DNA of 64,000 nt from Schizochytrium sp. CCTCC M209059 (Eukaryota; Sar; Bigyra; Thraustochytrida; Thraustochytriidae), in NCBI GenBank assembly GCA_000818945.1, contig KN805382.1:126363-190362 (forward strand). Direction: 5' to 3'. Positions within the stretch are counted from its first letter, which is position 1, and every line of letters begins with the position of its first letter. The notes beneath the pieces are model-generated. The model searched no databases, was not told the DNA's origin, and saw nothing but the letters and a program-made list of their open reading frames with translations. Shown piece by piece: positions 39,295 through 50,519 of this stretch. A program made the translations under genes and the position numbers.

Positions 39295-40162
39295 CGTGAC
39301 AAGCCCAAGGTTTGCTTTGGCATCGTGACGTGATACTCGTGTCTTCCTTTCGCCCATGCTGGTTTTGCCATGGCCGACCGGACTTGTCCATCCATCGCCA
39401 CCGGGCGACGCCTGCCTGCCCGCCTGGCAACTTGCAAGCAACTGCAGCTTGCAAGCAACTCGAAGCTGCCGCTCGCTCGTCATCGGCCTTCGCCGTTCGC
39501 CGCAGCGGCCATCGCGAGCGCCAGCGGCCAGGAGAACGAGCGTCGGGGCCGCGCGCGCACGTGCAGGAGGTATGTATGATTGTATATGTGTGTACGTATG
39601 GGCTTACAGTGTTGGCGTTTTTCGCGAGAGACCTTCAAGTTGATATAGTATCCTCTGCCAGGGATTCCAGCAGGAGTTTCAGGGCTTCGCCTCGCGGTCC
39701 ATCCACCCGTCCATCCATCCATCGATCCATCGATCCCGTCCCAGCGCGGCCGCTCCTCGAAGGCGGGCGCGCGCGACGCGAGCCGCGGCGCGCGGCGGCA
39801 CGGGTGTTGGATGGTGGATGAGAGCGGCGCCGAGACACGGGCAGGGAGGCTCCGGACCAGGACCGGGCGCACACCGCGCGCGGCGAAGGGGAAGTTCGAG
39901 CGACGCCCTGCAGAGGCGCGAGGTGCATCGCGTCGGCCGCGCCGCTTCTGCACTCGCTCTTGAAAAACTACGGGGAGGTCGTTCGCCTGTGTTGCGCGTA
40001 TGTCATCCATCACGGAGAGACGAGCAGAGTGGCACCGGACTGGACCTCGCTCGCAAACCCGAATCTCTCGCCAGCGCGTCCCAGCCCGGGGAGATTCCTT
40101 CCGCCCAGCCACCGCACCTCACCCCGCCCGCCTCTGTCATCAGCAAATCAAGGCAAAACAAC

Positions 40163-40213
40163 GCAAGCCGAGCCGAGCTGAGCCGAGCCGAGTCGAGTCG
40201 AGACGAGTCGAGC
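40163..40213 (+). repeat. (GAGCC)n / (GAGTC)n leader repeat
   Basis: About nine pentanucleotide units with single-base drift, ending 35 bp before the start codon of the LURP-one-like gene. Confidence 0.9.
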
Positions 40214-40248
40214 GTGCGCAAGACTAGCTAGCAAGCGAGCAAGGAAAC

Positions 40249-40833
40249 ATGGGCTGCACGCAGAGTAGCTTGAACCTGGGCGAGCTCGGACTCGTGGCCC
40301 AGGTCCCGCCCATCAAGGCGGCGTGGGAGAGCCTCGTCGTCGCCGAGGAGGGCTGGAGCTTCAAGGTGCAGCCAAGCGCGCTCACCGCCGAAAACAGCGC
40401 CATCAAGAACGGCAAGGGCGAGGATGTGGCTCTGGTCAAGACGGTAGAGAACAAGCATAAGGGCACCACCATGTGGACCCTCCTGGACCTCGAGAAACAA
40501 CCCCAGTTCAAGATCACGGCCGGCAGCACGAGTGGCACCTTTTTCCTCTCTGGTAATGGCGTCGTCGCCACGATGCAGAAAAAGTATCAAAACAGCGACA
40601 GTGAAATCGAAGTTTACATCGACGACCACGTCGGAGATGACGATTTTCTTCTCTTCACATGCCTCGGAAAGACGCACAACCTCTACGTCGTGAACAGTGA
40701 TGGAGAAACGGTCGCGCGCGCTCGCAAGGGCACCCGCTTTATTGACGTGGCCAAGGGCGTTGATGCGATCTACATCATCGGCCTCTATCTCGTGCGAGAA
40801 CAGCTTGACCACATCAGCGAGACGTTCAACTAG
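40249..40833 (+). CDS. LURP-one/tubby-like domain protein with MGC acylation signal
   Basis: A 194-aa protein from ATG 40249 in good context (gaaacATGg). MGCTQSS is a classical dual-acylation start: Gly2 for N-myristoylation and Cys3 for palmitoylation, predicting membrane location. Residues about 35-190 follow the LURP-one/tubby-C-like beta-barrel pattern, with short antiparallel strands such as 'TTMWTLLDLEKQPQFKI', 'ATMQKKY', 'EIEVYIDDH', 'LYVVNSDGETVARARKG'. A closing hydrophobic helix 'VDAIYIIGLYLVREQLDHIS' resembles the central helix of tubby-like/scramblase folds. Family members bind lipids or act in stress responses; the precise role is unknown. The assignment is by fold pattern and is moderately confident. 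Confidence 0.72.
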   Translation: MGCTQSSLNLGELGLVAQVPPIKAAWESLVVAEEGWSFKVQPSALTAENSAIKNGKGEDVALVKTVENKHKGTTMWTLLDLEKQPQFKITAGSTSGTFFLSGNGVVATMQKKYQNSDSEIEVYIDDHVGDDDFLLFTCLGKTHNLYVVNSDGETVARARKGTRFIDVAKGVDAIYIIGLYLVREQLDHISETFN

Positions 40834-40862
40834 ACGTGGACCAAAGCATTTGGCTCTCACTC

Positions 40863-41619
40863 NNNNNNNNNNNNNNNNNNNNNNNNNNNNNNNNNNNNNN
40901 NNNNNNNNNNNNNNNNNNNNNNNNNNNNNNNNNNNNNNNNNNNNNNNNNNNNNNNNNNNNNNNNNNNNNNNNNNNNNNNNNNNNNNNNNNNNNNNNNNNN
41001 NNNNNNNNNNNNNNNNNNNNNNNNNNNNNNNNNNNNNNNNNNNNNNNNNNNNNNNNNNNNNNNNNNNNNNNNNNNNNNNNNNNNNNNNNNNNNNNNNNNN
41101 NNNNNNNNNNNNNNNNNNNNNNNNNNNNNNNNNNNNNNNNNNNNNNNNNNNNNNNNNNNNNNNNNNNNNNNNNNNNNNNNNNNNNNNNNNNNNNNNNNNN
41201 NNNNNNNNNNNNNNNNNNNNNNNNNNNNNNNNNNNNNNNNNNNNNNNNNNNNNNNNNNNNNNNNNNNNNNNNNNNNNNNNNNNNNNNNNNNNNNNNNNNN
41301 NNNNNNNNNNNNNNNNNNNNNNNNNNNNNNNNNNNNNNNNNNNNNNNNNNNNNNNNNNNNNNNNNNNNNNNNNNNNNNNNNNNNNNNNNNNNNNNNNNNN
41401 NNNNNNNNNNNNNNNNNNNNNNNNNNNNNNNNNNNNNNNNNNNNNNNNNNNNNNNNNNNNNNNNNNNNNNNNNNNNNNNNNNNNNNNNNNNNNNNNNNNN
41501 NNNNNNNNNNNNNNNNNNNNNNNNNNNNNNNNNNNNNNNNNNNNNNNNNNNNNNNNNNNNNNNNNNNNNNNNNNNNNNNNNNNNNNNNNNNNNNNNNNNN
41601 NNNNNNNNNNNNNNNNNNN
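40863..41619. other. Assembly gap (757 N)
   Basis: A run of N flanked on the right by a C-homopolymer and A-run. Frames crossing it are artefacts. Unknown sequence may include the 3' end of the LURP-one-like transcript. Confidence 0.99.
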
Positions 41620-42228
41620 CCCCTCCCCCCCCCAAAAAAGAAATCATGAGACAACTGCTCGTCTCCAACCTCCAATTCTCCAATCGCGGGTTCGGGTATG
41701 TATGTATTATGTCTGTATACCCGGTGTGAGACCCCCAGATCCCCGTACGCGCCACGACTTGCGAAAGTGAACTTCGCGTGGCCAATCTTCTGTCGCGGAG
41801 TGTGCGCACGGCCCTTTGATTGATCCTGCACGTCTGCTTTCTTCCTCTCTCTCTCTCTCTCTCTTTCCTCTCTTTCTCTCATCGCGATGTCTCTGTTCCT
41901 GTGTGCTTTCGACAAGTCACATGATGAGGTGAGGAGGAAGGCAAGTCATGTATTATGCGGTAGTTCCCGCGTGAGGGACACGACGTCCTGAATATTTCTG
42001 AGCTCACTCTTTTGTCCAGTCTGCGCCCAGAAGCGTCTGCTCTCTACTATGTCTTTTGATGGCACAACCTTGCTCATAACTGAGGTTCCGTCAAGCTTTT
42101 TATGGATTTTATGTCATTCTCTTTGCCTCTCCAGCCCTTGTCACTCTGTTCTTGTTTCTCTCGTTTGTATTTCCTCCCCCCACCCCCCCTGAAGTCCAAG
42201 ATCTCAACTTGCCTGAATCTGTGCGTTG
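41620..42228. other. Intergenic after the gap
   Basis: Contains a C-run at the gap edge, a (CT)n tract (about 41845-41872) and pyrimidine-rich sequence. No gene seen. Confidence 0.55.
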
Positions 42229-44879
42229 TCACGAGCCTTTTGCCTCAGCTCTTGCTCGCTTCGCAGCAGCTTCGGCCTCAGCGTTCTTCTTGGCTCGTGC
42301 GGCCGCGCGAGCCGCTCTTGAGAGCTGTGGCTGGGGCTTTGGCTTCTCTGGGACCGCTCGAGCCGGAATCGTCCTCCTTTTCGCAGGCGATGAAGGCTTG
42401 GGCCCGTTTGCCTTGGTTTTTGCAGGGCCTGTGAGACGCTTCTTCTTTGTACGCACGGGCGCCGAAGTGGGCGATTCAGGCGTCGCGGGAACTGAAGAGG
42501 ACGAAGATGGCTTCCCCGTAAACGCTTCAGTAATGTCTCTCCCAGCACGGAGCCCGCTCAAATACGCCCCATGTGCGGTGGCAATGTGTTTGGAGCTCGT
42601 GGCCTCGCCAGCAAAGAAGACCTTGCCTCCAGGCAAGGGAGCGGCAAGATCCGCGATTCGGTCCGGCGTGGCGCCTCGCTTAATGAACGAGTAGCTCCCG
42701 CGTGCCAAAGGATCACTCCGCCATCGCGTCACGATAAAGTCTGTCGGAGGAGGAACTGCCACGCGCGGATACATTCGCTGCAGCGAGGCCATCGCGCGCT
42801 GGACTGCTTCGGCGTCCGACATGGACTCGAGGGCGTTGCAAAAGGCGCCGGAAGCAAGCAAGACGAGAACGTTGGCCTGGACTACAGGCTTCATGTTTAC
42901 AGCCAAAAAGAACTCGCCGGGAGACGCCGAGACATTGGCAAGGACCGGAAAGTGTTGATCCCAGAAACAATACGGGAAGGCTAGCGCCACCTTGTTCAGA
43001 TTTCCAAAACCGAGTTGTTCAATCGCACGGGCCTTGGCAGCAGGAAGCGCTGGCGTAAAACGCACCCTCGCGTCCTTGAGCACGCCGAGCGGTAGCGTCA
43101 CCACAATGAAGTCTGCTGTTTCTTTAAAGGCGACGGGCTTGGCGCCGTTTTCCTGCCTCCTTTTCCCCGAAACGAATCCGCGCGCGCTGTCAATAAGCGA
43201 GACCTCGTGAGCAAGTTTGATCTCGACGCCCCGCTTTTCAGCATCACTGGCAAGCTTCGCGGCCAGAGCGCCATAGCCTTGACGCAGTAGAGCATGCGCA
43301 CCCGAAAAGCTATGTTCGTCATCAAAATTCCAGTACGCCGCAGAGAGGGCACCGAGATCTGTAGCATTGGCATATTCGAGATTCGATCGATGCCAACCAA
43401 AAAGTCGTTGCTCCAAAGGCGTTGCGTACGGAATGCACATGTCAAAGTGCACAGCAAGGTAATCACCCAGAGCCGTCTGCTGCATCAAAGACTCGGTCCC
43501 AATGCATTCGGCTGCAAACAGCATCGACTCGAGTACGACCGCCACTTCCTGGACGTCCTCCTGAGGTATGTTTGTCCACGAGGCCACTTGGCCAAGGTAG
43601 ACCTCCATGAGTGGCAGAAACATTCCAGCACCTGGGAAGCGTTGCTTGACTGGCCTCGCCGTTTGTTGCGCCCTGCTCGTGGCTTGGGCCGAGGCCACGA
43701 GGCGAGGCGCATGGCGAGCAACCATTTCTTCGGCGAGCAGGTCGACCTCTCCAACTGCTGATGCTGCCGTGAGACCTTCGTTAAAAACCCGTTCGACCTT
43801 TTCGTCTACCTGAGGCGGTGCCATGTGCCCCGTGCAGGCGTCGTACATTGGTATGACTTGTCCAGATCCCGTAAATGCCATTTCCAGTCGATACGAGGTG
43901 CAAAGTCGCGACAGTGGATTGCCTCGGATGCCATGGATCCACCCCGCCCCGAGATCAACAGCCGCACGAAGAGGGTCCGCGAGGCCGTTTTCAGCTCCTC
44001 CATCCAGAGCTTCATCCCCATGCGACAACTTCATCGTATGCGACCAGCATCGCCCACCTACGCGCTCACGAGCCTCCAAGACTGTGACGCTAGCGCCGAG
44101 AGTCTTGACAAGATGCAGCGCGCACGAGAGACCCGAAAGCCCGGCGCCAACGATGATGACACGCGGACCTGATTCTGTGCGGGCTGCAAGAGATCGTGCT
44201 GTTGCTGCTCTTGCTGCTGATGGAGCAATTTGAGTATCTTGATCTTTTGGTTTCGTTCGCACAGTGGGATTAAGCCTAGGTGGTGGTTGCGGTCCACCAC
44301 GAGGATGCGGGATATAGTCTGTGGTCACCAGCGTCTTTTTCGTTGGGTATACTTCGTGACCTGGCACTTCGGTGTGCAGCAGATGATGTGACACGAGCTG
44401 CTCAATTGTAGTCCCATCTCCCTCCGTGGTCTTCGAGGGCTCGACCAAGATACCTTTGAAAGGCCGCTGCCCCACGGCGCCGGAAACATAGAGGACCGCA
44501 CTCCCGGTCTCGCTGTCAAAAACGCGCTCTACTGTCACGGCTGCTCACAGAGAAAACGAGTAAGTGCCAGACCCGTAGCATCGACAGCATCCGCAGCACA
44601 TCGTCATGTCCACGAATAAGAGGGCAGTCGCAACGCTCGTTCGTCAGTCGGCGACACGCTCTTTCTTTCCCCGCGGCGCGTCCGCGTTGCCTGCCTTCGT
44701 TCCTTCATCCCACTTCTGCATCGCCTTCCTCCGCCGCTCTTGCGCTGAGGCTTTGGCGCACTCGCTGGCTCACCCCCGCGCGCGCGAGCGAGAAACTTAC
44801 CTTCTACAGCTTGGCCTGCCGTGATGACGTTGCGGCGCCGCTTGCTGCTGCGCCGCGGCGTCTCTTCGGACGTGGACAT
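42229..44879 (-). CDS. LSD1/polyamine-oxidase-like flavin amine oxidase, two exons
   Basis: Exon 1 is 44879-44801 and exon 2 is 44540-42229, joined by a 260-nt intron (donor GAAG|GTAAGT, acceptor GAGCAG|CC), giving 796 aa. The main open frame lacks an ATG at its start, and exon 1 supplies it and fits in phase. The N-terminus has a basic 'RRSSKRRR' (NLS-like). The FAD Rossmann motif is 'VIIVGAGLSGLSCAL' (about residues 154-168), followed by 'VLEARERVGGR'. The C-terminal half parallels LSD1: 'PLGVLK', 'GFGNLNKVALAF' with Lys543 at the LSD1 Lys661 position, 'RWRSDPLARGSYSF' and 'FFAGEATS'. No SWIRM or Tower domain is visible. A Lys/Pro/Ala-rich tail (SPAKRRTIPAR) suggests nucleic-acid or chromatin contact. 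It could oxidise polyamines or methyl-lysine. Confidence 0.87.
44541..44800 (-). other. Intron of the amine oxidase gene
   Basis: 260-nt phase-1 intron; the split codon GCC is completed across the junction. Confidence 0.85.
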
Positions 44880-45330
44880 TCTTCGAGCTATGGGCCTCGG
44901 TTTGTTTTTTGCCACGAGGGCCCGCCCTCGTGTGCTACTCGTTTGCCATAATCCTCTCGTAGGCGTCTGGAGGACCGAACTTGAAGGCGAGGAGCAAACG
45001 GCCCTCGCGTTTCCATGCGACCGGTGACCACAGTCCGCGGTGCGGTGCAGGGCAGTGCAGGGCAGTGCAGGACAGTCCAGACTAATCCAAGGCAAAGGCT
45101 CAAAGAGCAAAGGCGAGAAGCCTGAAGCGAAAAGCTGGATGCAAGGCGGGAAGCTCCCGTCGAGGGAAATTGTGGCGGCGGCTTGTGGAGAAAATCTCGC
45201 GACTCTCCCCGACTTCTCTTTTTTTTGGGGGGGGTAAAAATACAACTTGCGTCGCGTCTTCACTGCGACAAGCCAATGGGCGGGTTGGAGGACGTGCGCA
45301 AGAAAAGATCCAGCCTTGATTCCTCAAAAA
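44880..45330. other. Intergenic, 451 bp
   Basis: Between the amine oxidase start and the ABC transporter stop, both minus strand. A short GCAGGGCAGT repeat lies at about 45044-45075. The frame open into 45263 has no in-frame ATG that gives a plausible longer N-terminus. Confidence 0.5.
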
Positions 45331-48300
45331 TTAAGCGCGATAGTTGTCGCGATCCATACCAGCGGCATCAAAGAGCATGGTGAGGCGACTATGATCGTTG
45401 GCGAGGAGCTCAGCAAAGGTGCCATACTCGGCAACTCTACCCTCGTGCATCACGAGACAACGGTCCATGTCGACCACAGTGTCGAGACGATGCGCAATCA
45501 CGAGCATGGTGCAGTCTGGAAAGCTGGAGCGGATACTTTCTTGAATGAGCGCGTCCGTCTGGTGGTCGAGCGATGCGGATGCCTCATCAAGCAAGACGAT
45601 CTTGGACTTTCGCAAAATCGCACGCGCAATGCAAATAAGCTGGCGCTCTCCAACCGAGAGGTTCTCGCCGCCTTGCGAAATTGGACTGAGCAGACCGCTA
45701 GGAAGCGCGTCCACAGTTTTGCGCAGGTGCGAGCGGTCGATTGCATCCCAAACCTGCTCATCATCGTAGAGATCAAAGGGATCGAGATTCTTGCGAAGCG
45801 AGCTCGTAAACAACACTGGATCCTGCGGAATGCAAGTGATGACGCTGCGCAACGTATGCACTGGAATGCTTGCAATGTCCACACCGTCGATGTAAATACG
45901 ACCTCCAGCGAGAGAATTCACAAGGCGGAAAAGAGCCACCAGAGAGGTCGACTTGCCAGAGCCCGTAGCACCCACAATGGCGACTCGTGTACCTGCAGGG
46001 ACGTCGAGAGTCATGTTGCGGAGCGCAGGCTCGAGATTGTCGCGGTACCTGAGCGTAACATCATCGAAACGAATAGCACCGGCCGAGGGCCAATCCTTTG
46101 GTGGAGGAGCGCCTTGCTCGTCGAGTGCTCTTTCGTTGGGCAATGAAGCGTATTCGGTGACACGTTCCACGGCATTCATTTTGGCCTCAACCTGCGAGGA
46201 CGTCATGACGGACATTTGTAGGCTGACGACGATATTGAGCGAATACGAAAGCGCAAGACCGGCCAGGCCAGGGTTCACATCGGTTGCAACCATGGCGACG
46301 GCCGCAACAAAAACAATGAGGGCACCGAGCAACTCGAGACGCATCGAAAGCCAGATCTGGGTAGCCTCCACGGCAAAAAAGGCGCGATGATTCAAACCAA
46401 CCAGGGTTGCCGCCACGCGTAACCACGTGTCGGTGCGTCCAAAGGCACGGAGTGTCGGCACGCCTTGCAGCGTTTCTCCTAGATGCGAAAAAACGGGACT
46501 GCGCAAAATTGACTCAATCCGCTGCACATTGACGGCTGTCCGACGGTAAAGCTCGCGGATCCCCAAGTAGATGATTGAAAAGGGAACGAGAGCAACAGCA
46601 AAAATGGGCACCGAAATGCAAACGAGGACCATGGTGCCCAAAAGCCGGACGGTCACAATGAGGAACCATTGCATTTGCTGCGCAAGCATGACGTCAATAT
46701 CGTTTGTGTCCTTGGAAAGGCGATTCAGGATGCGTCCCATGGGTGTCTGCCAGAAAAAGGTCATTGGCAAGTAAAAGACGTTCTCCTGTAGCATTGTGTA
46801 CAGCTTTTCAGCTGCCCTGACCGAGAACCCCGCAAAGACAAGTGAACGGAACACGAGGATGCAGAAAAATGCGAGCGTGAGCACAAAATACACGGTGAGA
46901 AAGGTGTGCTGCGAAACAGACGGATTCTCCGCATCGACTTCGGAGTAACGCGCAAGCCAGGAATCGATGCTGAGAAAGACGCCCTCCGTCATGAGAAAGA
47001 TGAGAAGGATGCAAAGTGCAAGGATGCGCGAGCCAAAAGTGCCAGCAAGCCAGTACGATTGAATGGTGCTCCACTTCATTGCGCCCTTGACGCGCGCCTC
47101 CTCGCCGACGAGCGCGCCACCTTTGATTGTTTCCATGTCTGTGCGAGTATTTTCAGCGATGGCAGCCTTGCCAAGCGCTTGAGCGCCAGACTGGTCCTCG
47201 GTAGAACTGGCCGTAGAGTGCAGCGATGAGGCCTTGCGTGCAACTTCTTCAAAGGCATCTTCGACGGTAAGACCTTGCGCTTCCCCCTCTGCGATGTCGC
47301 TGTCACTGCCCTTTGCTGCGTTTGAGTCGGACTCTGGCGTCGGCAACGCGTCAAAGAGCGAGGACCCACTCTCCAAAAGATCAGAGTAGGTTCCTTGGTC
47401 TGCAATGCGCCCATCGACCATGAAGATGATGCGGTCGACACGCTCAAGAAGTGGAAGGTAGTTGGTGACGAAGAGCCGCGTTGTACCAGACAGCGCAGCC
47501 CCGGGCTCATTGCTGATGCAGTGATCGAAAATGTGCTTGCCCACATGCGCGTCGACGGCAGAGAGAACATCATCGAGGAAAATGACCTCGGGCTGGGCGT
47601 ACACGGCGCGCGCCAAACTAATGCGCGCCTTTTGGCCTCCGGAAAGATTGACGCCTCGCTCGCCAATCTCGGTGAGGTCGGAAGCCGGGAGCGTAGCCAA
47701 GTCCGAGACGAGAGCACAAGCCTCCAAGGTAGCGTTGTAGCGCGCAGTGTCAAAGGGCGTCTCGAAAAGGATGTTCTCCCGAACGGTGCGGTTCATAATG
47801 AAAGGTTCCTGCGTGCAAAGTGCAGATTTACCATGCACCTGCACCGTGCCCTCTACGGGACGCATCTCGCCAAGTAGAGCCGATAGCAGAGACGACTTGC
47901 CATCTCCAATGCGTCCCACAACCGCGACAAGCTCGCCGCGAGGAATCTCCAGGTCAATGTGCTCGAGACGAAACGGGCTCCCGCCATCCGTCTCTTGAGC
48001 GTCGGGCGTTGTGGTCGCCTTTTTCCCAGGCGCGACGCGCCGAATTCCTCGTTCCATGGGTTTGCTTCCGTCATTGATGCTCCACGTAAAGCTGGCGTCA
48101 CGAACCACGATGGCAAGTTGGGACCCACTCGATGAGGCTGGTGCAATGGTCGATCCCGAGGTTGACGGCTGCAAATCTCGAAAGGAGGGTTGCGGTCCTG
48201 CGTGTACCGAAGGAGCGTCGCTGAGCTTGGGGATGGAGGGGCGCGACTTGAGCGCGAAGAAATTGGTGAAGCGGCGCGCCGAGACGAGCGCTCGGGTGAA

Positions 48301-49575
48301 CAAGGTAATGGCGAGTGGAAGGGTGATAAAGGGAGCCCTGATGATGTTGAAGGCAGACACAACAGCAAAGGTATTGGCTGGCGTGACGTTGTTGCCAATG
48401 CCAATGTAAACGCCAAAGGTGACGACGCTTGCAATGTTAGGCATGGCAATGGCCATGGGCATGGTGATGCCACGGTAATAGGTGAGTGTACGAATGGCTT
48501 TCATCTCGGTTTTGCGTACGGCGCTGAGCAAATCGAGCAAAGGTTTCTCCCACGCGTAAAGTTTGAGCACCTTGATGCCCTGAAGCATTTCGTTGACGGT
48601 TTTCACGCGAGAGTCAGTCATCATCATTTTTTTACCCTGAAGACGGGTTTGGACCTTGCCAAACTTGATGGAAAGTGGGACGAAAAATACCATGACACCA
48701 AGACCACAAAAGACCGCGGGTCCCACGTAAAAGTAAATGTAGATGATACCGCCCACGAGCAAAAGAGGCGCGGTCCAGAAGCGATTCCAGAGACGCAGAA
48801 ACTCTACGGCGACTGGAGCGTCAGTGCTGACGAGGTTGACGACCTGGCCGTCAGACAAGGCCTGTCGACCTTCTTGATCGAGCTGGATGACGTGCTTAAA
48901 GGTGGCGAGACTCAGCGCATTTTTGAGCCGCAATCCCACTTGGACGGTGAGAAAGCGCGAGTGCATCTGAAACATGGTGGATGCCCCCTGCGCAAGCGCA
49001 AGGCCGAGTGCGAAGCAGTAGCCGCGCGTAGGATCGGCATCTCTATCTTCAAGTTCGAGCACGAGCTGGCGCAAGAGTACGGGGCCTGCAAAGCGAAGAA
49101 TGCAGTAGATTATCTCAAAGCAGCCGGCGGCGAACAGTTCGGGGAAAAATAGACGAAAGGCGGTCTTCCAAAGTGCGTAAGGGCGAAAGTCGCTGCCGTC
49201 TTCAGTCCGGTACTCTTCGAGGATTGCCATGAGGCGCACGGAGAGCATTTCCGGATCATCGCGTTTCCGGAGTTTCCAAAGATCTTTTGTCTGGATTCCT
49301 TCACGCTTGTACCCCTTGCGGATAAGCCCGGAGATCCATGTCAGGAAGACGCGCCCAAAGAGGCCGATTTTCTCCACGTCGGGGCCCTCGGCATCGTTGA
49401 CTTCAACCCCGTTGAACAGAATCACCTTGTCGGTCCGTTCGGCACTAACTTTCTGTCCTCTATCCTCGAGCTCCTCGGGGCTCTCGTCATCGCCGGCGAG
49501 GAGGTCACGGCCGCGTCCGCTCTCGAGATCCTTTGCTCCAGCCTCGGCGCCGAAGCCCGCTTTTCCCGAGCTCAT
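45331..49575 (-). CDS. ABCC (MRP)-type ABC transporter
   Basis: A full transporter of 1414 aa from ATG 49575, with no TMD0, so it resembles short MRPs (MRP4/5 type). A polar N-terminus precedes TMD1 (about 130-450). NBD1 has Walker A 'VGRIGDGKSS' (near residue 550), Q-loop 'CTQEPF', signature 'LSGGQKARISLARAVY' and Walker B 'VIFLDDVLSAVD', where the second Asp replaces the catalytic Glu, as is usual in ABCC NBD1. TMD2 spans about 840-1130. NBD2 has 'GATGSGKST' (near 1204), 'CIPQDPVLF', a modified signature 'LSVGERQLICIARAIL' and canonical 'IVLLDEASASLD'. Expected to export organic anions or conjugates across the plasma or vacuolar membrane; the substrate is unknown. Single exon, head to head with the TPR-like gene. 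Confidence 0.95.
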   Translation of the reverse strand: MSSGKAGFGAEAGAKDLESGRGRDLLAGDDESPEELEDRGQKVSAERTDKVILFNGVEVNDAEGPDVEKIGLFGRVFLTWISGLIRKGYKREGIQTKDLWKLRKRDDPEMLSVRLMAILEEYRTEDGSDFRPYALWKTAFRLFFPELFAAGCFEIIYCILRFAGPVLLRQLVLELEDRDADPTRGYCFALGLALAQGASTMFQMHSRFLTVQVGLRLKNALSLATFKHVIQLDQEGRQALSDGQVVNLVSTDAPVAVEFLRLWNRFWTAPLLLVGGIIYIYFYVGPAVFCGLGVMVFFVPLSIKFGKVQTRLQGKKMMMTDSRVKTVNEMLQGIKVLKLYAWEKPLLDLLSAVRKTEMKAIRTLTYYRGITMPMAIAMPNIASVVTFGVYIGIGNNVTPANTFAVVSAFNIIRAPFITLPLAITLFTRALVSARRFTNFFALKSRPSIPKLSDAPSVHAGPQPSFRDLQPSTSGSTIAPASSSGSQLAIVVRDASFTWSINDGSKPMERGIRRVAPGKKATTTPDAQETDGGSPFRLEHIDLEIPRGELVAVVGRIGDGKSSLLSALLGEMRPVEGTVQVHGKSALCTQEPFIMNRTVRENILFETPFDTARYNATLEACALVSDLATLPASDLTEIGERGVNLSGGQKARISLARAVYAQPEVIFLDDVLSAVDAHVGKHIFDHCISNEPGAALSGTTRLFVTNYLPLLERVDRIIFMVDGRIADQGTYSDLLESGSSLFDALPTPESDSNAAKGSDSDIAEGEAQGLTVEDAFEEVARKASSLHSTASSTEDQSGAQALGKAAIAENTRTDMETIKGGALVGEEARVKGAMKWSTIQSYWLAGTFGSRILALCILLIFLMTEGVFLSIDSWLARYSEVDAENPSVSQHTFLTVYFVLTLAFFCILVFRSLVFAGFSVRAAEKLYTMLQENVFYLPMTFFWQTPMGRILNRLSKDTNDIDVMLAQQMQWFLIVTVRLLGTMVLVCISVPIFAVALVPFSIIYLGIRELYRRTAVNVQRIESILRSPVFSHLGETLQGVPTLRAFGRTDTWLRVAATLVGLNHRAFFAVEATQIWLSMRLELLGALIVFVAAVAMVATDVNPGLAGLALSYSLNIVVSLQMSVMTSSQVEAKMNAVERVTEYASLPNERALDEQGAPPPKDWPSAGAIRFDDVTLRYRDNLEPALRNMTLDVPAGTRVAIVGATGSGKSTSLVALFRLVNSLAGGRIYIDGVDIASIPVHTLRSVITCIPQDPVLFTSSLRKNLDPFDLYDDEQVWDAIDRSHLRKTVDALPSGLLSPISQGGENLSVGERQLICIARAILRKSKIVLLDEASASLDHQTDALIQESIRSSFPDCTMLVIAHRLDTVVDMDRCLVMHEGRVAEYGTFAELLANDHSRLTMLFDAAGMDRDNYRA

Positions 49576-50519
49576 GCCAAAGAAGCCTCGTTCAACTTTG
49601 GCTGTCTGGTTTACTGCAAGTCGTCCAGCTTGCTAAGCTAATCTAATCTCCTTTGGCCAGGAGGAAAAGACGCTGCCGTCCGGACTGTGCGTCTCGTGGA
49701 ACTCGCGCAATCGAGACTCACCCACGAGTTCGTTTGTTGAGGGCAGCGCGAGAGTTCGAGGTTTGTTGCTGCTGTCTGCTGGCCCAGGATGCTTGCCCGT
49801 GGGTCGTTCGTTGATCCTAAAAGGATATACGAGTTGTGCAGTAGGCCTAGAAGTAGTTCGGAGCGGCGCGTGCTGGGTCGTTGAGAGACCCTTGGCTTCG
49901 AACTCGGCTTGTGTCGTAAAGTCGTGACGGCGACATGTGGTCGCGAAGGCATGGGCTTGGCGCATCACGCTTGCTGGAATGTCAGTCGGTCTCGATGCGC
50001 AATAACACATGCGCGGGACGAGGGAGCGAGACTCGGTAGGAAACAAAGGTCCTCGATCGCTTCATATTTTATGCATGACAAGCGGATTCAGTCAATCGGC
50101 GAACATTGAACATCAACGGGCACCTTCGTGGAATGGTCTGTCCGGCCTGCCGTGCGTCAAAAGGTTGACGAGGTATGTCAAGCGTGGCCAGCATGTCTTT
50201 GCAAGCTCGCGAGCGCAAAGGCTCTCTGTTTGAGAGATCAGTGCATCATGTTATTATGCTTGATATCACTAGGGCATCACTTTGAACGAAATACATCCAG
50301 CTGAGGAAGGCTTTTGACTCGATCCCGTACTGACGTCCGGTGAGACAATGCCCAAAGCGTGAGTAAGAGAGAGAGACTGAGGTCTGCTTTTCACCGAGCG
50401 AGACCTTGTGCATTTTGAAATTGGAGATATGACGCACGCACTTTTCAAATCCGCAATCGCCCATCTATCTGACTGCGTCAGCGACCGCAAGAGTCGCATT
50501 CGGAGCGATCTTGTCCAGG
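49576..50519. promoter_or_regulatory. Divergent promoter region, ABCC / TPR-like gene
   Basis: 944 bp between divergent starts, without repeats or protein-like ORFs. An AT-richer segment lies near 50230-50290. Confidence 0.45.

Larger units (their letters stand above)
38025..40248. other. Repeat-rich intergenic region, 2.2 kb
   Basis: Contains (TTTGCTTTTG)n-like repeats (38119-38270), TTCG repeats (about 38460-38478), (AAGCA)n (39039-39078), CGCT/CGAT runs (39247-39294), CATC runs (39701-39737) and (GAGCC)n (40163-40213). All long frames cross these repeats or look compositionally random. No gene supported. Confidence 0.55.

Noticed and set aside
44604..45263. 219-codon minus-strand frame as an independent gene
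   Set aside because: Only its 44801-44879 part is used, as exon 1 of the amine oxidase; the remainder is leader and intron sequence.
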